A model generated the notes under the pieces. The model saw only the letters and a program-made list of their open reading frames with translations. It was not told the DNA's origin and searched no databases. A stretch of 64,000 nt of DNA from Actinostola sp. cb2023 (taxonomy: Eukaryota > Cnidaria > Anthozoa > Actiniaria > Actinostolidae). Location of the stretch: the NCBI GenBank assembly GCA_033675265.1, contig JAUJYZ010001083.1, positions 175,001 to 239,000 on the forward strand. The letters are read 5' to 3'. Below, piece after piece: positions 1 to 12,639 of this stretch (its first letter is position 1; every line of letters begins with the position of its first letter). The position numbers and the translations under genes are program-made.

Positions 1-3000
1 ACGATCCAGAAGTCCAGGCCGGTATATGCTAGTTGACTGAAACTTCAATCCCTTCAAAGCATCTTCTACCTAAATAAAAGATCATTAAAAAGGCCATTTT
101 GAAGGGATTCTATATTTCTTCAGCAAATCCTTTAAAGTGTATACGACATGAAATTTTTTCTTTTGAAAATCGATTACATATGAAGTGAATAGTGGGATGG
201 TTCAGTATTTTGTGATTTGAGCTTCGCATTGGCGAGTTATAAAGGATTGAAATCGTGATATGCTAATTCGGTGACATCAGAGTGGGTTTAATTTATTATA
301 CAAAAGCGCCATTGTGCAAATTATTGACATTTTTTAATCTGGCAAAAAGTTTTCTACAATTGATATACATGATGTTCATTTTGTTTTTCTATTTTAGAAA
401 AGAGTACTGCTTGGAAAAATACAAATAAGTTTCGGAAAAACCCAAGCTCAAATCACAAAATACTGAACCATCCCACTATTCACTTCATATGTAATCGATT
501 TTCAAAAGAAAAAATTTCGTGTCATATACACTTTAAGAGATGACTTTTACCTGGCCTTTAACTTGAGGATACAACATCCAACTGTTTGCCTTGGCACCCC
601 AAGATGACACATAACTCACAAATTGGACACCAGAATCTTTTGCAACTTGGGCCGAGTTGACCACATAGTCATAATCAATGTGACGGAAAGCTTCCTTTTA
701 AATAAAATCAAGAGAGCATAAATATTTAGTTACATTACTCAATTACAAAAATGAAATCACAGGAGACTGTTTTACTGTTCTGCTAATCTAGATGGGCAGA
801 GACATATGGTACATCACGGTTATAACTACTCCATGGGGCGTGTTCAATAAAGTATTGTATTATATGACGCATGGTTTTCGAGTGCAAATAGAAGCCTTTT
901 TACATGGTTCACAAACCGGTTTGCCGAACCAGTTTTGTTTTCATTGGAAAAAGAAAAGACACTAAAAAACGATAGAAAAGTACTTCTAAAGTAAATAGGG
1001 AAACACACAACAACTTTTTAATGAAATCTTTGTAGAAAATAAGAGAAAAACAACAATCTTTTTGGTGAAAAAAAAAGCTGAGAAAAGCCAGTGAAAAATC
1101 TCTTGAGCGCGTGCTCGATGGCGTGTTAAATATGTGATAGCGTGCGCATTCACAAACAAACCACAAAAACAACTTTTGTACCCTAACAAATAAGCGTTTT
1201 TTGGTTAATTTTGTTGTCGTATAATAAACAATTTAATACAGTTAGAGTTGTGTAATACGGCTGGACATTTTTACTCGTCTATTTAAAAATATCCAGCCGT
1301 ATTACACAACTCTAACTGTAATAACCTCTATGTATTGTATAAACACTGTGCTGGCTACACGTATTGTCAATGATTAAAGAACATCATGTCTCACTGTTTT
1401 GATGCTAGTTAAACTGCATACAGCTAGAACATGGTACTCAAAAACCTTGTGTTAACCCTGAGGCACCTCTGACATGGGTACTCGCATCCCGTTCACACCC
1501 ACCCACTTGGGTAACTTAAACTACTTTTTTGCATTTTTGTTGTTCTTTTTGTAACATTTTATATTTTATAATTATTATTGTCAATTTTGTGGCTCTTAAA
1601 ACCAAGAGAAGGGGTGTCGAATGGTCCCCGCAAAAAGTCAGTCTCACAAAATATAGGTTCCAAATTCCATGGGTTTCAAAGTCTCGTTTTTTGAACACAA
1701 AGGAAATTGGTGAAAAAGCGTCTCGGGCTCGCAAAAATATGGCTTGTCTCGGAGTCTCACAAAGTCTCGCCTTGACCATTCGATACCCCTAAGTGACGTC
1801 ATATCAATTAATGTGCTTTTCCAAAATATATTTCAAAGTAGTCATTTCACAAAATTATCATGTTTTCCTTGATACAACCACTAATCTACATAACTGGGGC
1901 CAATAAAGTTGTTCATGTCATATACACTTTAAGATTTTAAAAGATGTACCGCAGATCCAGCAACTTTTCGTGTAGTGCCAAGTGTACAAAAGAACACATC
2001 TTTGTCCTTGAAATGTTCTCCTACAGTGTCATTGCTTAATTTTTCAAAGTCTGAAATGTAACAGGCAATCAAGATAATATTAATACATGTATGTCAAAAC
2101 ACCATAAATGTATGAGAATATACAACCATCACCACCATCAACCACGAACCACCACCATCAACCACTGGTCACCACCACCACCATCAACCACCACCACCAT
2201 CAACCACTGGTCACCACCATCAACCACAAACCACCACCATCAACCACTGGTCACCACCACCACCATCAACCACCACCACCATCAACCACTGGTCACCACC
2301 ACCACCAACCACCACCACCAACCACCACCACCATCAACCACTGGTCACCACCACCACCAACTACCACCAACCATCACCACCATCAACCACGAACCACCAC
2401 CATCAACCAACCACCACCATCAACCACCACCACCACCATCAACCACAAACCACCACCATCAACCGGTGGTGATTGGTGGTGGTTGATGGTGGTTCGTGCA
2501 CCGTCAACCACGAACCACCACCATCAACCATGAATCAACAACCACCACCACCATCAACCACCACCATCACCCACCATCATCACCACCATCAACCACCACC
2601 ACCACCATCAACCACAACCACCACCACCACCATCAACCACCACCATCAACCACCACCACCACCATCAACCACCACCATCAACCACCACCACCACCATCAA
2701 CCACCACCACCATCAACCACCACCACCATCAACCACCACCACCATCAACCACCACCACCATCAACCACCTCCACTACCATCAACCATCAACCACCTCCAC
2801 TGCCATCAACCACCACCACCACCATCAACCACAAACCACCACCATCAACCACCACTACCATCAACCACCACCACCACCCACCAACCACCACCACCACCAT
2901 CAACCACCACCACCATCAACCACCACCACCATCACCACCACCACCATCAACCACCACCACCATCAACCACCACCACCATCAACCACCACCATCAACCACC

Positions 3001-4260
3001 CACATCAACCACCACCACCATCAACCACCACCCACATCAACCACCACCACCATCAACCACCACCACCATCAACCACCACCACCATCAACCACCACCACCA
3101 CCATCAACCACCACCACCATCAACCACCACCATCAACCACCCACATCAACCACTACCATCAACCACCACCCACATCAACCACCACCACCATCAACCACCA
3201 CCACCATCAACCACCACCACCATCAACCACCACCACCATCAACCACCACCACCATCAACCACCACCACCACCAACCACCACCATCAACCACCACCACCAT
3301 CAACCACCACCAACCACCACCACCATCAACCACCACCACCATCAACCACCACCATCAACCACCCACATCAACCACCACAATCAATACTGTCAACAATAAC
3401 ACAACTTCTACCCTATGTATTAATATTGTAAAAAAATGGTGTAAATGGAATAAAAATCTAATCTAAATCTAAATCTAACAACAGTTTATAAATCAAAGTT
3501 CGTAATCAAAGTTTAATGGAGTCTGATCTCGTCACTACATAGATAGCAATTCATAACATAAAATCAAACATATCTGACGAGTAACCTTACCAATAATTTG
3601 CTGCTTTAGCCTACCACTTTCCTGTTCTGCTTTTTGATCAACATCATAACTGCTGGGTGCTTGTGCCTCCCGCCTCCCAAGAACAACAATGCTGGCAAAA
3701 TTCTGTAGAAGAGAAACAAACTTTATCAATAAATAAAAATGTAAGTACTTCCATTTACAAAAGTAGCTACATTATAGTAGGATTATGAAGTTAGGACACA
3801 CTGTCCCCTGCACTGCATAGCATGCCCGGGGTTTGAAATTGGTGATCAGGTATTTTTTAGGGGTTAATTGGTCCAACGAAATCCAAATTTTTTAAAGTGC
3901 TGGTATTTTTTAGGGTATAAAACTTGGAACAAGCTTGAATAGCGGAATGATCTGATGGTATTTTTTGGGTGATTTTTAGACCATGAGGCATTTTTCAATA
4001 CGTTGTTCCTCTGATGTATACTAGTCTACTAGTATCATTCCCCCCCCCCCCCCCCCCCCCCCCCACTTTCAAGGGTGCCCCGAGGTCCCTGCCCACCCCC
4101 CTCCACCCCCAGGCATGCATGTTCACCCAGTCCAACCCTCTGAAGATCTCATGGATTTGGTGGAGGGAAAGCATTGAGAAGGGGAGCTACATGTAGAGCC
4201 TGTAATCTGCATGTGAGTTCATTTGTAAGACAGTGAAAGTCAATTAAAACAATTAACCAC

Positions 4261-4295
<35 letters not shown>

Positions 4296-4899
4296 ACTCC
4301 CTTAAATTTAGGACGGGGGTGTGCCGCTGAGTCTCTGAGACCCTGGACCTGTTCCAGACTAAAAAAAGATAATTTTGCGACCCTGTTCCAGACAAAATGG
4401 CCAAAATAGGTACCCTGTTCCAGACTAGACGCAATACAAATATACTCTGTTCCAGAGTATTATTTCCAGAGCCAAACTGAACGTAAAATATACCCCTGTT
4501 CCTCCCCGGGATTAACCACAACGATCACTTTGTTTTCTATTGTTTATCACATAGAGCTGGTTGGGCTCCCTGTGTCCACACCAGCGTACTCGAAAGTCTC
4601 CATTTTTGTTGACCGAAAACACCATTTGTGTATTAGACTATATGGACAGGAGGCCAAAACAGAGAGAATTTAAACATGCGTTTTATCAAAAACAAAAATG
4701 GATACGCGTGAACGGGGACGCAGCTTAATTTTAATAAATGATTGAATAAATACACTACCTTCGAAGCTATTAGTTCTCCAAGTAAACATTCACCAATTGC
4801 ACCTGTAGCACCCACGATAACCGCTCTAATACCAAGAGAAGCCATGGGAGAACTTGAACTTTGTGTAGAATCGTCTTTTGCCGCGCCTCCCTCCGCCAT
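1..4899 (-). CDS. HTATIP2: HTATIP2/TIP30-like oxidoreductase, 5' part (5 exons, cut by window edge)
   Basis: Atypical short-chain dehydrogenase of the HTATIP2 (TIP30/CC3) family, an NADPH-binding protein of cytosol and nucleus. I assembled minus-strand exons 4759-4899, 3591-3702, 1950-2050, 551-694 and 1-69 (incomplete). All have GT-AG borders and the phases join in frame, giving 189 residues of an expected ~240. The N-terminal nucleotide-binding loop VGATGAIG lies near residue 30, followed by a Rossmann strand with VVLGRR. Next come DFEKL, FFCTLGTTR and the catalytic YxxxK pair (YPQVK, Tyr160/Lys164), then IYRPGLLDR. Order and spacing match the human protein as I remember it. The start is the ATG at 4897-4899; a longer reading upstream is in another frame. 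The remaining C-terminal ~50-60 residues lie left of the window. Family assignment is confident; enzymatic substrate is not known from sequence. Confidence 0.9.
132..536. mobile_element. Foldback MITE in HTATIP2 intron 4
   Basis: Two ~93-bp arms, 132-224 and 444-536, are inverted copies with only a few mismatches around a ~220-bp spacer. The outer end TTAAAGTGTATA is repeated once more as a solo end at about 1915-1933, beside exon 3 of the same gene. No ORF is present, so this is a non-autonomous element. Superfamily not assigned because a clear target-site duplication is not visible. Confidence 0.8.
1237..1320. mobile_element. 84-bp hairpin MITE, TA-ended
   Basis: Arms of about 33 bp beginning TACAGTTAGAG and ending CTCTAACTGTA flank a ~17-bp loop. 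Ends in TA at both sides suit a Tc1/mariner-type insertion, but that is inference. It lies in the intron between HTATIP2 exons 3 and 4. Confidence 0.7.
1610..1790. mobile_element. Short MITE with AGGGGT termini
   Basis: Terminal inverted repeats AGGGGTGTCGAATGGTC (left) and its near-complement (right) bound a 181-bp segment with no coding capacity, in the same HTATIP2 intron. Confidence 0.6.
2121..3390. repeat. CCA/TCA-rich minisatellite in HTATIP2 intron 2
   Basis: About 1.27 kb of short units built from CCACCACCATCAA with varying numbers of CCA triplets. The transcript strand is the complement, so the pre-mRNA is G/T-rich (TGGTGG, TTGATGG). Around 2466-2500 the motif flips orientation, so that stretch can pair with its neighbours. 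The His/Pro/Thr/Asn-rich open frames on the plus strand are a by-product of the repeat and are not genes. Confidence 0.9.
4040..4064. repeat. C25 homopolymer tract
   Basis: Uninterrupted run of 25 C in HTATIP2 intron 1, followed by C-rich sequence. One of five C or G tracts of 25-32 nt in the window. Confidence 0.9.
4263..4510. repeat. G32 tract followed by a CCCTGTTCCAGAC repeat block
   Basis: A run of 32 G (4263-4294) borders a ~200-bp block in which the phrase CCTGTTCCAGA recurs every 35-55 bp. A relative with CCCTATTCCAGACCTAA occurs at 58190-58540, also beside a C29 tract. This suggests one dispersed repeat family with a homopolymer edge. Confidence 0.7.
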
Positions 4900-5036
4900 T
4901 TTGAAAAGTCACAGATCTCCGAAGTCATATCCGAATTCGATCCGAACAAAACCGACAGGAGCCGAACATAGCCCGATGTCAATAGGCTCCCGGCCGTATA
5001 TGAAGGCACAGTGAAGGCACATTTATTTTCACGTTC

Positions 5037-5390
5037 AATGAGGGTTTATCACGTAATTTCAAAACTCATAGAACAAAAAAATGATTATCATAGCTGGAAA
5101 GAGCTCGTTGAAATTAGTAAAAATGTGAAGCTTGGAAAAGATCGCTTCACAAGTTGCGAAGATATGAATTTTCAAAAATCGAAATTTTGTATGAAAACCT
5201 TTGTTGGAGGCAAGCGTAAATTTCCAAAGGTTTTCATATAAAATTTCGAATTTTGAAAATTCATATCTTCGCAATTTGAGAAGCGATCTTTTTCAAACTT
5301 CACATTTTTACTAATTTCAATGAGCTCTTTCCAGCTATGATAATCATTTTATGTCCTATGAGTTTTGAAATTACGTGATAAACCCTCATT
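5037..5390. mobile_element. 354-bp foldback MITE, copy 1 (upstream of HTATIP2)
   Basis: A nearly full-length inverted repeat starting AATGAGGGTTTATCACG and ending in its complement, with a short loop near 5208-5230. It sits 138 bp upstream of the HTATIP2 ATG. A second, closely matching copy is at 52840-53207. The small ORFs inside occur on both strands because the element is palindromic, and they are not genes. Confidence 0.85.
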
Positions 5391-6103
5391 CTGTTGAAAC
5401 TTGTTGACACTGAAGTCACACACACTGAACAAATACGGAAGAACAGGAAAAAAGTAAATAGCACGTTTTAATCGACTATTCTCAGTAACACGAGGTAATG
5501 CAAAATAAACAGAACGTTGCACAACTAGAGGAGCTGGCTGGCTTTGCAATTACAGCCTCCCTGTTCGATGTCAACTCTGCCGTCATACTGACTGATGTCA
5601 AAAGAAGTACCTGTCAAGAAACTGTGTGATATCAAATCTAGAGAAAGAAAGCGACAGAGCCGGTTTGTCTTTGTTTGTTTGTCAAATGGGGATTGAAAAC
5701 CTTCAAAAAGGGTTCTTCGTTGAATTCTTCGTGACGTACCTCACATCCTAATCGAGGTTTTCGATTCATTCATTCATTTCGATTCGAGGTTTTCGAGGGA
5801 GGGTAGGGGAGGGAAGGGAGGACATTTCTAAAGAATTTCCGGGAGAATTTCCAAGGTTTGAAGAGCGTGCATTTTCCCCGGCCAGTGATTTTGATTTCCC
5901 AGAATTCCTTTTGGTCAGAGCTGCTTTCATGAATGTCGACCTGACAATGCAATTCAGTATTTTTAACAGCTGACAGTAGAAAAAAAAGTTCGTCGCGACG
6001 CTGTACATAATTCATTATCAGGTTTTGGCCGGATAATACAAAGTGTTAATGAGTACCCAACACTCCTTATTTGTCTTAAAAATCGATTCCAATATAAACT
6101 AAT
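5391..6103. other. Intergenic stretch without recognised gene
   Basis: No credible coding sequence seen. At 5849-5884 there is an end of the type AAGGTTTGAAGAGCGTGC, shared with the elements at 16380-17250 and 24045-24184, so part of this stretch is transposon-derived. Confidence 0.5.
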
Positions 6104-6310
6104 TTCCAAAACCTTGCAAATTTGTTGGAAATGTTCAAAACCTTACAAATTTGTTGGAAATGTCCAAAACCTTGCAAATTTGTTGGAAATGTCCAAAACC
6201 TTGCAAATTTGTTGGAAATGTCCAAAACCTTGGAATTTTTTGGAAATGCCCAAAACCTTGGAAATTTTTTGGGGAAATGTCCAAAACCTTGGACTGATTA
6301 TTTGGAAATG
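6104..6310 (+). repeat. ~29-bp minisatellite (CCAAAACCTTGCAAATTTG type)
   Basis: Six to seven tandem units of about 29 bp whose core GGAAATGTCCAAAACCTT is shared with the array at 12010-12612 and with the flank of the array at 16387-17150. The three arrays are therefore one family. Confidence 0.85.
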
Positions 6311-6599
6311 CCGATCTCCATTAAACATACTTCATTAGAAACTTTGATCTTTCTGTAACAAGGTTGTAATACTCAATTTACCATTAGATCGTCAGTCACG
6401 AAAGCACAATTGTGTTTCAAACGCAAGAGGTATCGCTACGGAAAAATCCAATCGAGTCACCTTAAGTCTGCTTTTTATGTAAAAGGGAGGCTAAATTCCC
6501 GAGTCGAGAGAACCAATGAAGTTATTGCTGAGTCATTTAGTCAAATAAATGAATGTCTGATCTAATATGCAAAATAATAGCGTAGTTTCAATTTTATAC

Positions 6600-6622
6600 T
6601 ATTATTATTATTATTATTATTA
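6600..6622. repeat. ATT microsatellite
   Basis: Short run of ATT triplets in AT-rich intergenic DNA. Confidence 0.8.
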
Positions 6623-6860
6623 TTTCAACTGACTGACTGAATTGTGTTATAGATATGATAGAAAGTTAGGTAACATTTGAATTTCTAAAAAGGCTCCGTT
6701 AAGAATTGTAATTTTAAAATTAGAAAGTATACAGTTTAACTGTATAGAGTATTAATTATTGAAAGTTTAACTTTCTCTCTGCTGTATGAGTCTATAAATA
6801 TTATCATTGACAAGAAAACAAGTCAATCAATCTTTTTTTCCTTCTTTCCTTTCTTCTATA

Positions 6861-7407
6861 TACACTCAATTGCAGAAAGGTTATAGTATACATTTATACA
6901 AATATCTAAATGAGATACAAGATATCTAATGAGATGCAAAGTGCGAAACATCGCTTCTTTTCTTCTAATTTATCTGAAACATCAATTTTAGATTAGTATC
7001 GCATCCAGCAAGGACAACACAATAGTTTTCAGCACTATTTTGTGCTTAAACAGTTGTATTTTAGCATGTTTAGCATGTTTGCATCTCATTAGATATTTGT
7101 ATATTTGTGATGAATGTATAGTTTACACTCAATTGCAGAAACGTTGTAGTATACATTTATACAAATATACAATATCTAATGAGGTGCAAAATGTTAGACA
7201 TACTAAAATACAACTGTTTAAGCACAAAATAGTGCTGAAAATTATTGTATTGTCCTTGTTGGATGCGATACTAATCTAAAATTGATGATTCTGATATATT
7301 AGAAGAAAATAAGCGATGGTTCGCACTTTGTATCTCATTAGATATCTTGTATCTCATTAGATATATTTGTATAAATGTATACTACAACGTTTCTGCAAAC
7401 GAGTGTA
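6861..7407. mobile_element. 547-bp foldback MITE, TA-ended
   Basis: Outer ends TACACTCAATTGCAGAAA (6861) and the inverted counterpart ending GAGTGTA (7407). The arms pair over most of their length: the block around 6960-7080 is the complement of 7200-7290. A further copy of the terminal motif lies at ~7122 in the middle, so the element may be two copies joined or a nested insertion. Confidence 0.75.
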
Positions 7408-7957
7408 TTACAACGTTTATTAATTTACTATAATATTGCGTTCAACCAGAGTGTGAAATTTCACATCGGCTTAAAACTGAATTTTAAACACTTTTGTGTT
7501 GATGAGTTTAATTGTTCCCGTCGATAATCCGCTAATAAGCGACCGAAAGTGCAATTTTTTTCACTCGGAATTGCGAAACTTAATACAAATCCTTTACGGT
7601 ATATGACCAGTTTAGTTAGTAGAGTTAGCGCGGTAACTGAAGCAAATAAGCCTCGTACACATTGAGTGTTCGCGTTTTCGTCATTTCAATTAATGATTGA
7701 CATTTGCAAATCACAAATCTTCAAAGCTACCAGGAAATGGCCGCCGGCCTAAGATAAAAGTCCATCTGCGTCAATACATCTCATTGCCAAGTTCGTCTCT
7801 TGTCAGTTTTCAATGTCATAGTGGATCTGACAACTAAAACAGAATTTAATACCGTCTATTTTAGATGGATTTAATCATTATTCCATTCACAGTAACTAAT
7901 GATCGCATTTTCAGGGAAAAAATTGACTTGTGAGTTGTTGTGATGGTTCCTGGTTGA

Positions 7958-8935
7958 TCAATGCGGAACAGGTGCGACCCGAGCGGGGCGCTTACAGCGA
8001 AGAAGGCAAGCGAAAGTGCTGCGAAATTCCCGATTCATCGCGGCGTAAATGCCTGGATTGAGTGCTGAATTGACGGTAGCAAACATAACTGCACCGGCAT
8101 AAATGTACGAATTCACATATTTCTCTTTGACAATGTCAACTATCATGATTACAAAGAGCGGAGTCCAGAACAGAATAAACGAACCAAGAACTAGTGCTAC
8201 CATCTTTGTTGCCTTGGTTTCTCTTAATAAAATAGCTGTAGACGGCACTGTATTTGTCGAGTAATTCACCATAATACTGTTCATTGCCGCTGTGATCCGA
8301 TTCGCATGCATCCGCGCGGTTTTAAAGATTCTGTAGTAAGCTGTCAGCATAAAAATAGATGGGAATGTAGCCAGTATGCATATTGTTATTATGTAATCAC
8401 GATGAAGGTTCAACGAAACTTGGCAGAATATCCCTGAAGTCCTCGGTATGACCTTTCTCCATCCCATATAAGGAACAAATCCAAAAAACGTGGAAAAGAC
8501 CCATATAGAAGCTATGATTCCCGCCATTACTCTCCTTCTCATGATCACCTTGTATCTCAATGGTCGCATTATCGCCAAATATCGGTCCAAGCTGACAGCT
8601 CCGAGGTTAGCAACGGCATTGAACATTAAAGACACTGCCACGGCAATAGTGGCATGGCAGTAGGACATCCCTTTATTGGATTCCATCTCTGGACCAACGA
8701 CGTTAGATATAACGATTAAAGGAACGACGACAATGGCGATGAGCAAATCACTTATCGCGAGACTTGTTATGAAGGCACTTGTCCTCGTCTGCAACCTTCT
8801 ATTTAATGATACTGAAGCTATAACCAAAGAATTGCCTAAAAAGATCAAGATTGCAACAACCCCAACTCCAACGCTCATCCCTGCCATTGTCATGTTGTTC
8901 TTTGGTCCTTGAGAAGTAGCATTGCTGTTGTCCAT
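7958..8935 (-). CDS. Class A (rhodopsin-family) G-protein-coupled receptor, intronless
   Basis: Seven-helix membrane receptor of 325 residues in one exon. Visible class A anchors are Asn35 (helix 1), Asp63 (helix 2), Cys93 and Cys171 (disulfide), DRY 117-119, Trp145, Pro192, FxxxWTP at 253-259 and NPxxY at 293-297. Two N-glycosylation sites, Asn5 and Asn15, lie in the short outer tail. The start is the ATG at 8933-8935; the frame is open further upstream, but only from a non-ATG codon and without a credible signal. Position 3.32 is Ala100 instead of the Asp found in amine receptors, so a classical amine ligand is unlikely. The VPYMGW stretch at the end of helix 4 recalls adenosine or melatonin-like receptors, which is weak evidence. 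Ligand unknown. Confidence 0.9.
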   Translation of the reverse strand: MDNSNATSQGPKNNMTMAGMSVGVGVVAILIFLGNSLVIASVSLNRRLQTRTSAFITSLAISDLLIAIVVVPLIVISNVVGPEMESNKGMSYCHATIAVAVSLMFNAVANLGAVSLDRYLAIMRPLRYKVIMRRRVMAGIIASIWVFSTFFGFVPYMGWRKVIPRTSGIFCQVSLNLHRDYIITICILATFPSIFMLTAYYRIFKTARMHANRITAAMNSIMVNYSTNTVPSTAILLRETKATKMVALVLGSFILFWTPLFVIMIVDIVKEKYVNSYIYAGAVMFATVNSALNPGIYAAMNREFRSTFACLLRCKRPARVAPVPH

Positions 8936-11900
8936 CTTGGCGATCAGCTGGCGTGACGGTTTGCCAAGGTCTGGACTTTCCCGCCTGCTTAAAATGGGAG
9001 TTTTTGGTGTCAGAAAGACAAATGGAATTAATACTATGCTGGAGTGCCTTGAGGAGCACAAGGTCTGATACTAGGTGACTGTGAGATCCCAGAGAACTCG
9101 TAAGCGATCCTGAGCGTCGTGTCACTGCTGTATTGATGGTGAATTGTTTCTGGAATTGAAATACTCGTAACGACCTTTCTCATTTTCCAAATATTTGCAC
9201 AAGTCCATCGGTCAGGTCGTAGCTTTGGCACACAATATTTGCGACCTCACACACTGTAGCCTACAATATGACTTAATTAATGTTACTAGTTTACTGAACA
9301 CAACCATTATTTTAACCCGAGATGGCCGGCGCCCGCCCACGTAATGGTATACATGAATAAATTACTACTATTCCATTGTTTGAAGGGAAATGGGAAAAAG
9401 AAAGAACAACTTTTATGTTCGTTATTCTGCTATTATATACAAATTACAATTCAAATACAACTGTGCAAATAATCCCTTCGTAGCACGTCGTGGCACAGTG
9501 AGAAACAGCAAAGAAAAAAACAGATGCAAGATTCTTCATCTATGCAGTTGAATCACTAATAAGACAGTTGTCAAACCAACTGATAGAAGCTTTGTTAGCA
9601 GTGTTGTGATATTGTTTGGCAACTCATGGTTGGCTTCTTATTTGTAAAAGACTTTTCCCTTGCGTTTCCCCTCACAACAGAGAAGTCGAGATGTATACTT
9701 AAGCTATTTGCTACGCTATAGAACATGTCACGAATTTCGTAAGATATTCAATTTATTTTTGAAAAAATATATCCAAAAAAAGATCTTACATTATTCCAAA
9801 TCAGATGAATGAATTTTGTTTAAAACATACTTTTAATTGGTTCATAAATAGTTCATAAAAAACTTTGTCTCCAACTGACTTATCTCCATATTTTTAAACT
9901 GAAAAAGACCCGGGAATTAAAAGAAACTGCCAGTCTAAACAATTAAGGCTCATTAACATAACAAAACAGTGGACTATAAAAACTTCAGAAACAACGAAGG
10001 CATAAACTGTAACTGTTTCTCAGCCCACTAATAAGTCGTTTATCTTATCCTGACGGCTATTATAAGTAAGTAGAACATCAAGAGTATGAAATGACGATGA
10101 AATTCTTCTGAAACCCCAGCAGTAGCGTCGTAGCAATTGTATTCGCACGGGACCTGCAGTTGCTTAATGTTAACGACATGCTTTCGTAATACCGGTAATC
10201 ACCAATGTGGCCAAGCAGGCCCATATAATGCTATTCTAATCCTGTTCTAATAGCCATTCTGAATAGATTCTATGGCTGGCTGTGATTCAGTGGGGTAGGT
10301 CAAAAAACAAAAAATATTGACAACATATCAGACATATTGCATGTGGAATGTAAGTGCAAACCTCCCTTGAATTCTACTGTGAACTTGAAAGAATTAATTC
10401 TCTTTTTAGCTTTTTTTTCAAACCCAAATTGTCTAGTCTTTGTGACAACAGTTTTTGGTACTGAGAATGCCAGGTGGCAGGGTCTTTTGCCGTACAAGAT
10501 TTTAAGAGATCTATTTTTCCCCTCCAATTTAAAAATCACGTGAGCTTTCCGTGGAAGGTAAATATAGCACAAGAGTTAAAAAATGGAAAAATAAGGAATT
10601 CAGTATAACAGTCCTGTTTTTGTAGTTGATAATGCAGCTATGGGCGAATACTAAATCGAATTCAGTTTTTAACAGAAGAGGTAGCGTGTTTTCTAACGAA
10701 TAGTAAGAAAAGAATGGTAGAAATTCATCAAAATCCATCAAGGTAAACAATGGGAATACACAAAATGGATGAAGTAAAATATAATGTAATACTTCCGAAG
10801 AAATGAATACTAAAAGTTGTCGGAAAAATAAAGACCCTCAATAACGTTAATCATATCCTTTAATTAACGCAACTGTTTCACCTTTAAAAACTTTAAAGAA
10901 ATGATTAAAACTACTTTTGCTTCGAAAAATGGATAATATCAGTTGAGTGTCATGTAAACGAACGAAGGCTAAAGTAAATGAATTGTAAACAAACCTACCC
11001 TTCAACGTGTTGACTTTTCGGACCGTATTTTTCCTTTTCGGTCTTTTTTGAGATGCTGGCTAAAGTAAGCAATTTCTATTGCGAATATTTGTAATAATAA
11101 AATTGATTAAGAGTTGTTTCTCAGTTGAAATTAAAAAGGCATGCTTGGGTCGTTCAAGGGGCTCCTGTAGCGACGAAGTCTCTCGAGTCTGAGTCTGAGT
11201 CTATCGGCGGGGATTTTAATTTTTTTGCGGTTTGAAATTAATACCGAGAAAGCCAAAAATGTATTATTGTGCTAGTAGTTTAACCAAGTACAGCCGTTAT
11301 TCTTCTAAACCCTACCCTGACGTTTGTAGAGAGTTGTACTGCGATAAAATAATTAAAATGCATATTTTCCACTCGACAGAATCGTCACTGATGAACTGAC
11401 TGCAGATAGAACGATTAACCCTGGATTAAGACTCAACTCATTTAGGAACACTGGCCCGGCGGTGAAAATTGCGTGTAAATTGCGTGTAGATGCCCCAAAC
11501 CTTGTACTTTACACGATATCTACAAAACATTAACAAAACATTTACACCAACGAAGAGCATCGACAACGCACGATCGTGGCTGGCGAGGTAAATTCTGTGT
11601 AAATTTTTGGACATTTTTGGACACTCACAGCATTTAAACAGCATTTACATTGGCCAAAAGCGTGGTTTTTTTTTCCAACTTTTAACGAAACCGGACACTG
11701 AATTAAAATATGATCGGCAATCGTTCGGGGAATTTCTTGTCCCGAATTTGAATAATCCTGCAACATCCTGTAGAGCGATACAAAAAAAATCGTTTAATAC
11801 AAGAGTATTTCATGTTTTCCGTTCTTTTATATATATTCCTAAACCCTTAATTATCGAGTCGTCAGTACGTCTAGAGACAGACACAGACGAAAGACCTGTT

Positions 11901-12009
11901 TTATTGCTTTTTCATTCATGTGCCAAACTGTCATATAATCCCAGTGACAGTTATTAATCGCATAGCGCTATAATTAACACTGCAAGAAACAAGGGGTACA
12001 CACGCTACA
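8936..12009. other. ~3 kb intergenic, no recognised gene
   Basis: AT-rich DNA upstream of the receptor gene. Only short scattered open frames are present, with no domain, splice pattern or RNA gene I recognise. The receptor's promoter presumably lies just above 8935, but I see no specific element. Confidence 0.5.
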
Positions 12010-12612
12010 AACCTTGATTCATTACGAGAAATGTCCAAAACCTTGATTCATTAGAAATGTCCAAAACCTCGATTCATTAGAAATGTCCAAAACCTTGGAA
12101 ATCCATTAGAAATGTCCAAAACCTCGATTCATTAGAAATGTCCAAACCCTTGGAAATCCATTAGAAATGCCCAAACCCTTGGAAATCCATTAGAAATGCC
12201 AAAACCCTTGGAAATCCATTAGAAATGCCCGCAAACCCTTAGAAATCCATTAGAAATGTCCAAAACCTGGAAATTCATTAGAAATGCCCGCAAACCCTTG
12301 GAAATCCATTAGAAATGTCCAAAACCTGGAAATTCATTAGAAATGCCCGCAAACCCTTAGAAATCCATTAGAAATGTCCAAAACCTGGAAATTCATTAGA
12401 AATGCCCGCAAACCCTTAGAAATCCATTAGAAATGTCCAAAACCTGGAAATTCATTAGAAATGCCCGCAAACCCTTAGAAATCCATTAGAAATGTCCTAA
12501 ACCTTGGAAATCCATTAGAAATGTCCTAAACCTTGGAAATTCATTAGAAATGTCTAAAACCTTGGAAATCCATTAGAAATGTCCTAAACCTTGGAAATTC
12601 ATTAGAAATGAA
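12010..12612 (+). repeat. ~29/59-bp minisatellite (ATTAGAAATGTCCAAAACC type)
   Basis: About 20 units of ~29 bp, arranged in the middle as ~59-bp dimers alternating GTCCAAAACC and GCCCGCAAACCC. It ends at AATAGCGCGC, reminiscent of the GCGCGCTCTT end that bounds the 16 kb array. Confidence 0.85.
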
Positions 12613-12639
12613 TTTGAATAGCGCGCAATACGTAAAATA

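Noticed and set aside
2091..3431. His/Pro/Thr-rich open frames of up to 311 codons
   Set aside because: They are translations of a short-unit minisatellite inside an HTATIP2 intron on the opposite strand, with no start context or domain.
8936..9061. 42-residue N-terminal extension of the GPCR
   Set aside because: The upstream start is a non-ATG codon; the ATG at 8933-8935 gives a normal short glycosylated tail.
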